From Saccharopolyspora rectivirgula DSM 43747 (GTDB lineage: Bacteria > Actinomycetota > Actinomycetes > Mycobacteriales > Pseudonocardiaceae), in contig NZ_AYJW01000004.1 of NCBI RefSeq assembly GCF_000497205.1, positions 42,507 to 106,506 on the forward strand: a DNA stretch of 64,000 nt. The letters are read 5' to 3'. A model generated the notes under the pieces. It saw only the letters and a list, made by a program, of their open reading frames with translations, searched no databases and was not told the DNA's origin. Below, in pieces: positions 26,000-33,437 of the stretch (position 1 is its first letter; every line of letters begins with the position of its first letter). The position numbers and the translations under genes are program-made.

Positions 26000-26907
26000 G
26001 CACAACTGCGCAGCAAGACATGTTCACCACCGGCGACGGCACCCGCCTCCGCGTGGTCGAGGAAGGACCGGAGCAGGCGCCGGTGACCGTGGTGTTCCTC
26101 CACGGCTGGACGCTCACCCGGCACACCTGGGACCGGGCGGTCGCCCGCCTGGCGGAGACCGCCGAGGTCCGACCGCGGACCATCCGGTTCGACCTGCGCG
26201 GCCACGGGGAGAGCGACCCGGCGCCGCGCGGCACGGCGACCATCCGGCAGTGCGCCGACGACCTGGCGGAACTGATCGACCGGCGGGTGCCGACCGGGGA
26301 GGTCGTGCTGGTCGGGCACTCCATGGGCGGCATGGCGATCATGGCACTGGCCGAGCAGCACCCGGCCCTGTTCGCCGAGCGCGTGGCCGGGGTCGCCCTG
26401 GTCGCCACCTCGGCCGGCGATCTGGCCGAGCCCGACCTCCGGTTGCCGAAACCGGTCGCGGCCTTGGCCAACCGCGTCGAGCGGGCCGTCCGCCCACACC
26501 TGGCCAAGGCCACCGGACGGCGACTGGCGCGGCGGTCGAGCTGGCTGCGGCCGGGCTTGCGCTGGCTGCTGTTCGGCAGCGACCCGGTGCGCGCCGACAT
26601 CGCGGCGACGGCGGAATGGGTGGCCGCCTGCAACCCGGCGAACATGGCCGCCTACCGGGAATCGCTGGCCGAGCACGACCGGCTGGCCGCGCTGCGCAGG
26701 CTCGGCTCCAAGCCGGTGGTGCTGCTCGCCGGAACCGCCGACCGGCTCACCCCGCGCCGGCACGCCGAGCGCATCGCGGCTGCGCTGCCGGAGGCGAAGT
26801 TCCTGCTCTACGGCGGCGCCGGTCACATGCTGCCGCTGGAACGGGAACCCGAGGTCACCCGGCAGATCGCCGAACTGGTGCGGCTCTCCGCGCGGCAGGC
26901 GGCCTGA
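25996..26907 (+). CDS. Alpha/beta hydrolase coupled to the diiron oxygenase
   Basis: Alpha/beta-fold hydrolase of 303 residues. HGW near residues 36-38 forms the oxyanion loop, GHSMGG (about 108-113) holds the nucleophile serine, an aspartate occurs in LAGTADRLTP and the catalytic histidine in GGAGHMLPLE, completing the triad. ATG 25996 overlaps the oxygenase stop by four bases, so co-translation is expected. Together they suggest oxidation followed by hydrolysis of an ester, lactone or thioester, but no substrate can be named. Confidence 0.88.
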   Translation: MSTTAQQDMFTTGDGTRLRVVEEGPEQAPVTVVFLHGWTLTRHTWDRAVARLAETAEVRPRTIRFDLRGHGESDPAPRGTATIRQCADDLAELIDRRVPTGEVVLVGHSMGGMAIMALAEQHPALFAERVAGVALVATSAGDLAEPDLRLPKPVAALANRVERAVRPHLAKATGRRLARRSSWLRPGLRWLLFGSDPVRADIAATAEWVAACNPANMAAYRESLAEHDRLAALRRLGSKPVVLLAGTADRLTPRRHAERIAAALPEAKFLLYGGAGHMLPLEREPEVTRQIAELVRLSARQAA

Positions 26908-26945
26908 CGCGCCCGGTCCGGAGCACCGCCCTCCGGACCGGCCGG

Positions 26946-27566
26946 TCAGCCCTGCTGGAGGGGGAAGCCGGCAAGTCCCTTCCAGGCCAGTGTGGACATC
27001 AAGTTCACCGCTTCTTCGCGCGGGATCGAGTGCGCCGAGTCCAGCCAGTACCGCGCGGTCACCTGGCTGAGCCCGACCAGGCCGACGGCCAGCAGGCGAG
27101 CTTTCTCGGTGCTCAACCCGGCATCGGCGGTGACCGCTTCCGCGACTGCGTCCACGCAGCCGTTCAGCGCGGTCTCCACGGCCTTCTCCACGGCGGGCTC
27201 GCCGCGCAGGTCGGACTCGAAGACCAGCCGGAAGGCCTGGCCCTCCCCGTCGACGAACTCGTACAGGGCGCCCACCGCGGCCCGCACCCGCTGCTTGTTG
27301 TCCGAGGTGGACTCGATCGCCTTGCGCACCCGGCGCACCAGCTCGTTTCCGTGCAGCTCGAGCAGTGCCAGGTAGAGGTCGAGCTTGCCTGGGAAGTGCT
27401 GGTAGAGGACCGGTTTGCTGACCCCCGCCTGCTCGGCGATGTCGTCCATCGCCGCAGCGTGATACCCGTTGTTCACGAACACGTGCTGCGCTGCCTCCAG
27501 CAGCTGTGCCCGGCGTTCATCGCGGGGCAGCCGAACGCCTCGGCTCGGCTGCGCGGTCTCGGTCAT
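26946..27566 (-). CDS. TetR-family transcriptional regulator (Rv3208-like)
   Basis: Regulator of 206 residues. The helix-turn-helix spans about 20-60: AQLLEAAQHVFVNNGYHAAAMDD then IAEQAGVSKPVLYQHFPGKL. The C-terminal helices contain FRLVFESDLRGEP and WLDSAHSIPREEAV. ATG 27566 has GGAGG seven bases upstream and starts at the usual distance before the DNA-binding domain. It is divergent from an alpha/beta hydrolase gene, with a palindrome in between. Location next to DUF3107, MoeZ and DUF3152 genes parallels Rv3208 of M. tuberculosis, recalled. Confidence 0.9.
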   Translation of the reverse strand: MTETAQPSRGVRLPRDERRAQLLEAAQHVFVNNGYHAAAMDDIAEQAGVSKPVLYQHFPGKLDLYLALLELHGNELVRRVRKAIESTSDNKQRVRAAVGALYEFVDGEGQAFRLVFESDLRGEPAVEKAVETALNGCVDAVAEAVTADAGLSTEKARLLAVGLVGLSQVTARYWLDSAHSIPREEAVNLMSTLAWKGLAGFPLQQG

Positions 27567-27702
27567 CCTCGCCTCCAGTTCCCATGTGCCGGCCCCACCC
27601 GGTCTGCCTGTCCTCCGGGGTGGAAGCGCAACCGCGCAGGATACGCCTTCCGCACCGAACCTCCGGCTGGGCAGGCCGCTGTCGAACCCCCGGAAATCAG
27701 AC

Positions 27703-27718
27703 TCTACTCGCCAGTAGA
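27703..27718. promoter_or_regulatory. Candidate operator between TetR and hydrolase genes
   Basis: TCTACT-CGCC-AGTAGA is a perfect six-base inverted repeat with a four-base spacer, lying 49 bases before the hydrolase start and in the divergent region with the TetR gene. It fits a TetR-type site. Confidence 0.55.
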
Positions 27719-27766
27719 ACTCAATACGGACAGCCGGGCTAACCAAAATCCGTCATTCTGAAGGCC

Positions 27767-28759
27767 GTGATGGCACATCCGGCCCAATCCGCCCGCTGGA
27801 CGGAGCTGACCAGGGTGCCCTTGGCGGTGGACCAGGTGCGGGCGTCCGGGCCAGTTCCCGCTCCACCGGACGGCGAGCATGTGCGGCTGGTTACCAAGTG
27901 GGGGCAGATGCGGCTGCACCTGCGGGAGACGCCGAGCGACGCGCCGGGGCGAGCGGTGCTCCTGCACGGGCTCGCCGGTTCCTCCACCAACTGGGCGGAC
28001 CTCTCCCGGCTGTTGGTGCCGCACCTGTCCAGCACCGCGCTCGACCTGCCCGGGTTCGGGCTCTCGGAACCGGTGGAGGGGTTCAGCTTCAGCCCGCGGG
28101 AGCACGCCCACGTCGTGATCCGGTACCTGGACGAGCACACCGACGAACCGGTGCACTTGGCCGGCAACTCGTTCGGCGGGGCGGTCGCGGTCGAGGTCGC
28201 GGCCAGCCGTCCGGATCTGGTGGCGAGCCTCACCCTGATCTCGCCGGCGGTGCCGGACCTGCGCCCCGATCCGCGCCGGCTCTCCGACCCCCGCCTCGGG
28301 CTGACCGTGCTGCCGCTGATCGGCCCCCGGATCCGGCGGCGGCTCGCCGGGATGACCCCGGAGGAACGCGCGCAGCGGCTGCTGCACCTGTGCTTCGCCG
28401 ACCCCTCGCTGGCGCCACCGCACCGGCTGGCGCAGGTGGCCGAGGAGATCCGGCAGGTCGCCGCCCTGCCGTGGTCGGGAACGGCGGAGGAGCGCACCTT
28501 GGTGCAGCTGCTGCGGCACTGGTTGGCGCCGCCGAACCAGTCGCTGTGGTCCCTGCTGCAGCGGGTGCCGGTGCGATCCCTGGTGATCTGGGGTGAGGCC
28601 GACCGGGTGGTCAGCGTCCGCAAAGCCGTCCGCACCGCCAGAGCGCTGCCGCGCGGAAAACTCCTCGTGCTCCCCAGAACCGGGCACGTGGCCCAGATCG
28701 AGCGTCCCCGGATCGTCGCCGCAGCGATGATCGGCATGATCAAGGAAGACACTTGGTAA
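27767..28759 (+). CDS. Alpha/beta hydrolase divergent from TetR
   Basis: Alpha/beta hydrolase of 330 residues. The oxyanion segment LLHGLAGSSTNW, the nucleophile elbow GNSFGG (Ser about 134), the acid in WGEADRVVSV and the histidine in RTGHVAQIE make a complete triad. The first 40 residues precede the fold and contain no signal peptide. Asn-Ser-Phe at the elbow rather than His-Ser-Met is typical of C-C hydrolases and haloalkane- or lipase-like members. Start GTG 27767; ATG 27770 is equally possible. Probably controlled by the divergent TetR through the palindrome at 27703-27718. Confidence 0.88.
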   Translation: MMAHPAQSARWTELTRVPLAVDQVRASGPVPAPPDGEHVRLVTKWGQMRLHLRETPSDAPGRAVLLHGLAGSSTNWADLSRLLVPHLSSTALDLPGFGLSEPVEGFSFSPREHAHVVIRYLDEHTDEPVHLAGNSFGGAVAVEVAASRPDLVASLTLISPAVPDLRPDPRRLSDPRLGLTVLPLIGPRIRRRLAGMTPEERAQRLLHLCFADPSLAPPHRLAQVAEEIRQVAALPWSGTAEERTLVQLLRHWLAPPNQSLWSLLQRVPVRSLVIWGEADRVVSVRKAVRTARALPRGKLLVLPRTGHVAQIERPRIVAAAMIGMIKEDTW

Positions 28760-28846
28760 TCAACCGGTCATTTCATGGGGTGATCTTCCTGCGAGCGGCT
28801 CACTCGGCCGCCGCAGCGGTTCTGGAGTTGTGGCAATCTAAGGGCC

Positions 28847-29863
28847 GTGGCCAGCTCTCCGTCTCCCCCCGAGTCCGGTGAGGAATTCACCGACGAATCC
28901 CCTTCCAGCGCAACGCGAACCGAGCCGCTCGCCGCTGCCTGGGATCCGGTGGGCGAACAGCTCGCACCGGAAGAAGGGGCCGAACCGGAGCGGCGTGGGC
29001 GGTTGTCCCGCTACGGCTGGCGGATGTACGCGGTTCCGCTGCTGGTCGTCATCAGCGCGCTCGCGGTGCTCCAGACCGTGAGCCCGGTGGGCGGTGGCTC
29101 CGCGGCCAGCGAGCACTCGGCCGAGTTCGCGGAGGAGGAGCCGGAAGAGCAGCAGCCGGTGGTCACCGAAGCCCCGCCGGGGCAGGTCTTCGACGAGAAC
29201 ATGTTCTCGGCCGATCTGCCGCCGGGCGGCGAGATCCCGGAAACCGGGGCCCGGACCTACGAGGTGCTGCCCGGTTCCACCGACGTCATCGGCTCCGGGA
29301 AGCTGTACCGCTACACCGTCGAAGTCGAAGTCGGGGTGGAACTGGCCGAGGGCAACGACAGCTTCGCGCACCTGGTGGACGCCACCTTGGCCGATCCTCG
29401 GAGCTGGACGAACCCGAAGGCCGGCGGCATCGCGCTGCAGCGGGTCGACAGCTCCGGCCCCAGCCCGGACTTCCGGGTCATCCTGGTCAGCCAGCAGACC
29501 GCCCGCGAGGTGTGCGGGTACAGCTCGGGCGTGCCCTATGACAGCTCGTGCCGGCAGGGCGAGATGGTCTACATCAACGCGGCCCGCTGGGTGCGCGGCG
29601 CGGTGGCTTACCAGGGTGACATTGGTAACTACCGGCGCTATGCGATCAATCACGAAGTGGGGCACGTCTTCGGCAACGGCCACGTCGCCTGCCCGAAGCA
29701 GGGCGGGCTCGCGCCGGTGATGATGCAGCAGACGTTCAGCGTGTCGAACAACGAGCTCAACGAGCTGAACGAGATCGCCGACCAGGGGACCTACATCCCG
29801 GCCAACGGTTTCGTCTGCAAGCCCAACCCCTGGCCTTTCCCGCTGGCCGACTCCGGTGCGTAG
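28847..29863 (+). CDS. DUF3152 membrane-anchored zinc protease-like protein
   Basis: Protein of 338 residues with a cytoplasmic acidic N-terminus, one membrane anchor (about 62-80, VPLLVVISALAVLQTV), an acidic spacer and a DUF3152 extracellular domain containing the zinc motif HEVGHVFGNGH (about 268-278), an HExxHxxGxxH metzincin-like signature. Paired cysteines (CGYSSG...SSC) may form a disulfide. A peptidase role outside the membrane is inferred from the motif. Homologue of Rv3207c by position and domain, from memory. Starts with GTG 28847. Confidence 0.87.
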   Translation: MASSPSPPESGEEFTDESPSSATRTEPLAAAWDPVGEQLAPEEGAEPERRGRLSRYGWRMYAVPLLVVISALAVLQTVSPVGGGSAASEHSAEFAEEEPEEQQPVVTEAPPGQVFDENMFSADLPPGGEIPETGARTYEVLPGSTDVIGSGKLYRYTVEVEVGVELAEGNDSFAHLVDATLADPRSWTNPKAGGIALQRVDSSGPSPDFRVILVSQQTAREVCGYSSGVPYDSSCRQGEMVYINAARWVRGAVAYQGDIGNYRRYAINHEVGHVFGNGHVACPKQGGLAPVMMQQTFSVSNNELNELNEIADQGTYIPANGFVCKPNPWPFPLADSGA

Positions 29864-30060
29864 GCTTGAGGGGTCTGCCTCCCGGATCGTGGGAGGACTT
29901 TGGCCTGCGGAAGCTTTTCGGGGAGTCTTGCGTTGCAGATTCCGGGAGGCCCGCTGGGCCCTCGAGGAAGCTTGAGGTGCTGCCGCCGTGCCCTGCCCCC
30001 GAAACCGGGGTGGGCCAGGGTGTCGTGCGCGCTGTACCGACCATCGAGGAGGAGCTGGGA

Positions 30061-31233
30061 ATGTCCGGCGCAACGTCGCTTCCGCCGCTGGTCGAACCGG
30101 CGGAGGAGCTGACAAAGGAAGAGGTCGCGCGCTACAGCCGCCACCTGATCATTCCCGATGTCGGGATGGAAGGCCAGAAGCGGCTGAAGAACGCCAAGGT
30201 GCTGGTGATCGGCGCCGGTGGGCTCGGCAGCCCGGCGCTGCTGTACCTCGCTGCTGCCGGCGTCGGCACGATCGGCATCGTCGAGTTCGACGAGGTCGAC
30301 GAGTCGAACCTGCACCGGCAGGTCATCCACGGCCAGTCCGACCTCGGCCGTCCGAAGGGCGAGTCCGCCCGGGACTCGATCGCCGAGGTCAACCCGTTCG
30401 TCAAGGTCAACCTGCACAAGACGCGCCTGACGTCGGAGAACTCGCTCGACATCTTCCGCGACTACGACCTGATCCTGGACGGCACGGACAACTTCGCCAC
30501 CCGTTACCTGGTCAACGACACCGCCGTGCTGCTGGGCAAGCCGTACGTGTGGGGTTCGATCTTCCGGTTCGAGGGCCAGGCGAGCGTGTTCTGGGACCAG
30601 TACGGCCCGAACTACCGCGACCTGTACCCCGAGCCGCCGCCGCCCGGAATGGTGCCGTCCTGCGCCGAGGGCGGTGTGCTGGGCGTGCTGTGCGCGTCGA
30701 TCGGTTCGATCATGGCCACCGAGGCGGTCAAGCTGATCACCGGCATCGGTGAGACGCTGCTCGGCCGGCTGATGATCTACGACGCGCTCGAGATGAGCTA
30801 CCGCACCGTGCAGATCCGCAAGGACCCGAACACCAAGCCGGTCACCGAGCTGATCGACTACGAGTCCTTCTGCGGTGTGGTCTCCGACGACGCGCAGCAG
30901 GCCGCCGCCGGCAGCACCATCACCCCGCGCGAGCTGAAGGAGATGTTCGACCGGGGTGAGAAGTTCGAGCTGATCGACGTCCGGGAGCCGCACGAGTACG
31001 AGATCGTCAAGATCGAGGGCTCGAAGCTGATCCCGAAGGACCGCATCCTGTCCGGGGAAGCCCTGGCGGAGCTGCCCCAGGACCGCCAGATCGTGCTGCA
31101 CTGCAAGTCCGGCGCCCGGTCCGCGGAAGCGCTGGCCGCTTTGCACAAGGCCGGCTTCAGCAACGCCGTCCACTTGGGTGGCGGGGTTCTCGGCTGGGCC
31201 CGGGACGTGGACCCGGAACTGCCGACCTACTGA
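30061..31233 (+). CDS. moeZ: Adenylyltransferase/sulfurtransferase MoeZ
   Basis: Two-domain enzyme that adenylates the C-terminal glycine of ubiquitin-like sulfur carriers (MoaD/CysO/ThiS type) and passes sulfur to them. The ThiF/MoeB domain (about 20-250) has VLVIGAGGLGSPAL, the DESNLHRQ segment and LDGTDNFATRYL. The C-terminal rhodanese domain (about 285-390) has the active-site loop HCKSGARS with Cys348. ATG 30061 follows GAGGAGGAGCTGGGA and gives 390 residues, the normal length. The leader of almost 200 bases after the DUF3152 gene lacks a recognised gene. Serves molybdopterin, thio-cofactor and cysteine synthesis in actinobacteria. Confidence 0.94.
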   Translation: MSGATSLPPLVEPAEELTKEEVARYSRHLIIPDVGMEGQKRLKNAKVLVIGAGGLGSPALLYLAAAGVGTIGIVEFDEVDESNLHRQVIHGQSDLGRPKGESARDSIAEVNPFVKVNLHKTRLTSENSLDIFRDYDLILDGTDNFATRYLVNDTAVLLGKPYVWGSIFRFEGQASVFWDQYGPNYRDLYPEPPPPGMVPSCAEGGVLGVLCASIGSIMATEAVKLITGIGETLLGRLMIYDALEMSYRTVQIRKDPNTKPVTELIDYESFCGVVSDDAQQAAAGSTITPRELKEMFDRGEKFELIDVREPHEYEIVKIEGSKLIPKDRILSGEALAELPQDRQIVLHCKSGARSAEALAALHKAGFSNAVHLGGGVLGWARDVDPELPTY

Positions 31234-31257
31234 CGGCTGCAGCAACTGGATTTGCCC

Positions 31258-31283
31258 GGCCGGGTGGCGCACGCCACCCGGCC
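31258..31283 (+). terminator. Strong terminator hairpin after moeZ
   Basis: GGCCGGGTGGC (31258-31268) pairs perfectly with GCCACCCGGCC (31273-31283) around a four-base loop, followed by T-rich TTCGGCTTCTT. It separates moeZ from the kinase-fold gene. Confidence 0.75.
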
Positions 31284-31353
31284 TTCGGCTTCTTCGGGTC
31301 CATTCCGGAGTGGCAGCTGCGAGAATCGCTGGGCACGAGGTAGCGTCTGGCTC

Positions 31354-32151
31354 GTGAGTCCTACGCCGGAGCCGCCACCGCCGCACGTGCGCGCGGCATT
31401 CGGTGCGCGCGAGGAAGAACCCGAGCAGCTGCCCGGTTCCCTGGCCTGGCGCTGCGGAGACATCGTGCTCAAACCCGCGGCGAACACGGCGGAAGCTGCC
31501 TGGGTGGCACAGACGCTGGACGCACTGGAGCCGGAAGAAGTCCGGATCTCCCGGCCGGTCCGCTCGTCGGACGGCCGCTGGGTGGTGTCCGGTTGGTCGG
31601 CCAGCCGGGACATCGCTGGGCGCCCGCAGCCGCGGCACGACGACGTGGTGGCGATGTCGCTGCGCTTGCACCTGGCCTGCCAGCAGTTGGAGCGTCCGCG
31701 TTTTCTGGCTGCGCGGCAGGACATCTACGCGGTGGCCGATCGGATGGCGTGGGGCGAAGAGGAGTACCAGCTGCCGGAGGAGAAGGGCGGCCGGCTGTAC
31801 GACGTGCTCGCCGGTTCCCGGCGGGAAATGGAGCTCTCCCCGCAAATAGTGCACGGTGACCTGTTCGGCAACGTGCTGTTCGCCGACGACGAGCCACCGG
31901 GACTGCTCGACTTCCAGCCGTACTGGCGACCGGCCGAGTGGGCCGCGGCCGTGGTGGTGATCGACGCCCTGGCGTGGGGCGGCGCTGATCCGGCCATTGT
32001 GGAGCGCTGGTCGCACTTGGCGGAGTGGCCGCAGGCGCTGCTGCGCGCGCTGCTCTTCCGGCTCGCCGTCCACGCGCTGCACCCGAGGTCGACCCGGGAG
32101 TCCCTGGCGGGGTTGGAACGCGCTTCGCAGATGGTGCTCGAAGTGCTGTGA
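31354..32151 (+). CDS. TIGR02569-like kinase-fold protein
   Basis: Actinobacterial protein of 265 residues resembling TIGR02569 (Rv3205c type). The catalytic-loop-like sequence VHGDLFGNVLF (about 166-176) with a following LLDF corresponds to the HGDLxxxN and D motif of aminoglycoside phosphotransferase-like kinases, so phosphotransfer is possible. A glycine loop is not obvious and the substrate is unknown. GTG 31354 is selected because conserved-looking sequence begins with HVRAAFGA shortly after; the longer frame to 31252 runs through the upstream terminator. Confidence 0.8.
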   Translation: MSPTPEPPPPHVRAAFGAREEEPEQLPGSLAWRCGDIVLKPAANTAEAAWVAQTLDALEPEEVRISRPVRSSDGRWVVSGWSASRDIAGRPQPRHDDVVAMSLRLHLACQQLERPRFLAARQDIYAVADRMAWGEEEYQLPEEKGGRLYDVLAGSRREMELSPQIVHGDLFGNVLFADDEPPGLLDFQPYWRPAEWAAAVVVIDALAWGGADPAIVERWSHLAEWPQALLRALLFRLAVHALHPRSTRESLAGLERASQMVLEVL

Positions 32152-32202
32152 CGCCTTGCGCGATCACCGCGGGACGGCAGGGCGGTGTGTGACGATGGGC
32201 GG

Positions 32203-33039
32203 GTGCAGGAACTACCGCTCACCGGCCGCACGGTGGCTGTGACCGCAGAACGCAAGGCGGAGGAGATCGCGGCGGCGTTCGCCCGGCGCGGTGCCCGGGT
32301 GTTGCGCGCACCGGCGATCCGCACGGTTCCGCTGGAGAGCGACGGGGAACTGGCCGAGGCCACGCAACGGGTGCTCAGCGCCCCGGTCGATCACCTGGTC
32401 GTGATGACCGGGGTCGGGTTCCGCGGATGGCTGGAGGCGGCTCGCGCCAACGGGCAGCACGAGCGCCTTCTCGAGCACTTGGGGGCGGCGGAGATCCTGG
32501 CCCGCGGGGCCAAGGCGCGGGGCGCGGTGCGCGGCGCGGGGTTGACCGAGCAGTGGACCTCACCGGCCGAGGAATCGGCCGAAGTGCTGGACTTCCTGCT
32601 GGACCGCGGCGTGGCCGGTCGGCGTGTCGTGGTGCAGGTGCACGGCGAGCCGATGCTGGAGTTCCGCCAGCGGCTGACCGAGGCGGGAGCCGAGGTGGTG
32701 CCGGTGACCGTCTACCGGTGGACAGATCCCGCGGACTTGACCGCCCTGGACGGACTGATCGACTCGCTGATCGCCGGGGAGGTCGACGCGCTTCCGCTGA
32801 CCAGCGCTCCGGCGGCCAAGAACCTGCTTGGCCGCGCCGACCGCACCGGCCGGGGCGAGCAGTTGCGGGAGGCGTTGCAGCAGGTGCTCATCGCGTGCGT
32901 CGGCCCGGTCACCGCCGCGCCGGTGGTGGCGGCCGGCCTGTCCTGCGTCCAGCCGGAGCGGGCCCGCACCGGTGCGCTGGTGCGGCTGGTCACCGAGCGG
33001 CTCGCCGGCAGCGGTTCCGCTCAGGCGCCCCAGCGGTAG
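32203..33039 (+). CDS. Uroporphyrinogen-III synthase-like (HemD fold) protein
   Basis: Protein of 278 residues with the two-domain HemD fold. Recognisable parts are GRTVAVTAERKAEEIAAAF, the VVMTGVGFRGWLEAA loop, VVVQVHGEP in place of the usual dipeptide region, VPVTVYRWTDP and DALPLTSAPAAKNLL. It stands alone rather than in a heme operon; actinobacteria often have such HemD-like proteins in addition to the biosynthetic enzyme, some fused to DNA-binding domains. True uroporphyrinogen synthase activity is therefore uncertain. GTG 32203 is the start. It overlaps the convergent ATL gene by 19 bases. Confidence 0.8.
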   Translation: MQELPLTGRTVAVTAERKAEEIAAAFARRGARVLRAPAIRTVPLESDGELAEATQRVLSAPVDHLVVMTGVGFRGWLEAARANGQHERLLEHLGAAEILARGAKARGAVRGAGLTEQWTSPAEESAEVLDFLLDRGVAGRRVVVQVHGEPMLEFRQRLTEAGAEVVPVTVYRWTDPADLTALDGLIDSLIAGEVDALPLTSAPAAKNLLGRADRTGRGEQLREALQQVLIACVGPVTAAPVVAAGLSCVQPERARTGALVRLVTERLAGSGSAQAPQR

Positions 33040-33308
33040 CGGCGCATGTCGATCCGGCTCCCGTCCGGGATGACGCCTTCGGCGCGCAGCAGCCCCAGCT
33101 GTCGCTCGCGCAGGTGATCGGCCGCCGTGCCGTTGGAGCGCAGCACCCGGTGCCACGGCAGGTCGGCGCTGTCCTCGGCGAGGATCCGCCCCACCAACCT
33201 GGGGGAGCGCAGGCCGGCGAGTTCGGCGACGTCCCCGTACGACAGCACGCGGCCGGGCGGGATCGCGGCCACGACCGCCCGCACTCGCTCCAGGATTCGC
33301 TCGTCCAC
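33021..33308 (-). CDS. Alkyltransferase-like (ATL) DNA repair protein
   Basis: Protein of 95 residues with the O6-alkylguanine-DNA alkyltransferase DNA-binding domain: VDERILERVRAVVAAIPPGRVLSYGDVAELAGL, RLVGRILAEDS and the active-site segment PWHRVLRSNG. The acceptor cysteine of the PCHRV motif is replaced by Trp, the hallmark of ATL proteins, which bind and flag alkylated guanines for nucleotide excision repair instead of removing the alkyl group. GTG 33308 is the likely start; the longer frame toward 33530 is not conserved-looking and overlaps the adnA upstream region. Convergent with the HemD-like gene and divergent from adnA. Rv3204 is the positional homologue, recalled. Confidence 0.88.
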   Translation of the reverse strand: MDERILERVRAVVAAIPPGRVLSYGDVAELAGLRSPRLVGRILAEDSADLPWHRVLRSNGTAADHLRERQLGLLRAEGVIPDGSRIDMRRYRWGA

Positions 33309-33437
33309 GCGTCCAGTGTCACCTGCCGTGGCGGGCCCGCCACGGCCCGGGAACGAACGCGGTGGTCGATTGAGATGCATCTGACTCGCGGCGGGTCCTT
33401 GCACCACCTGATCGGGAATGCGTGATTCCATCGGATC

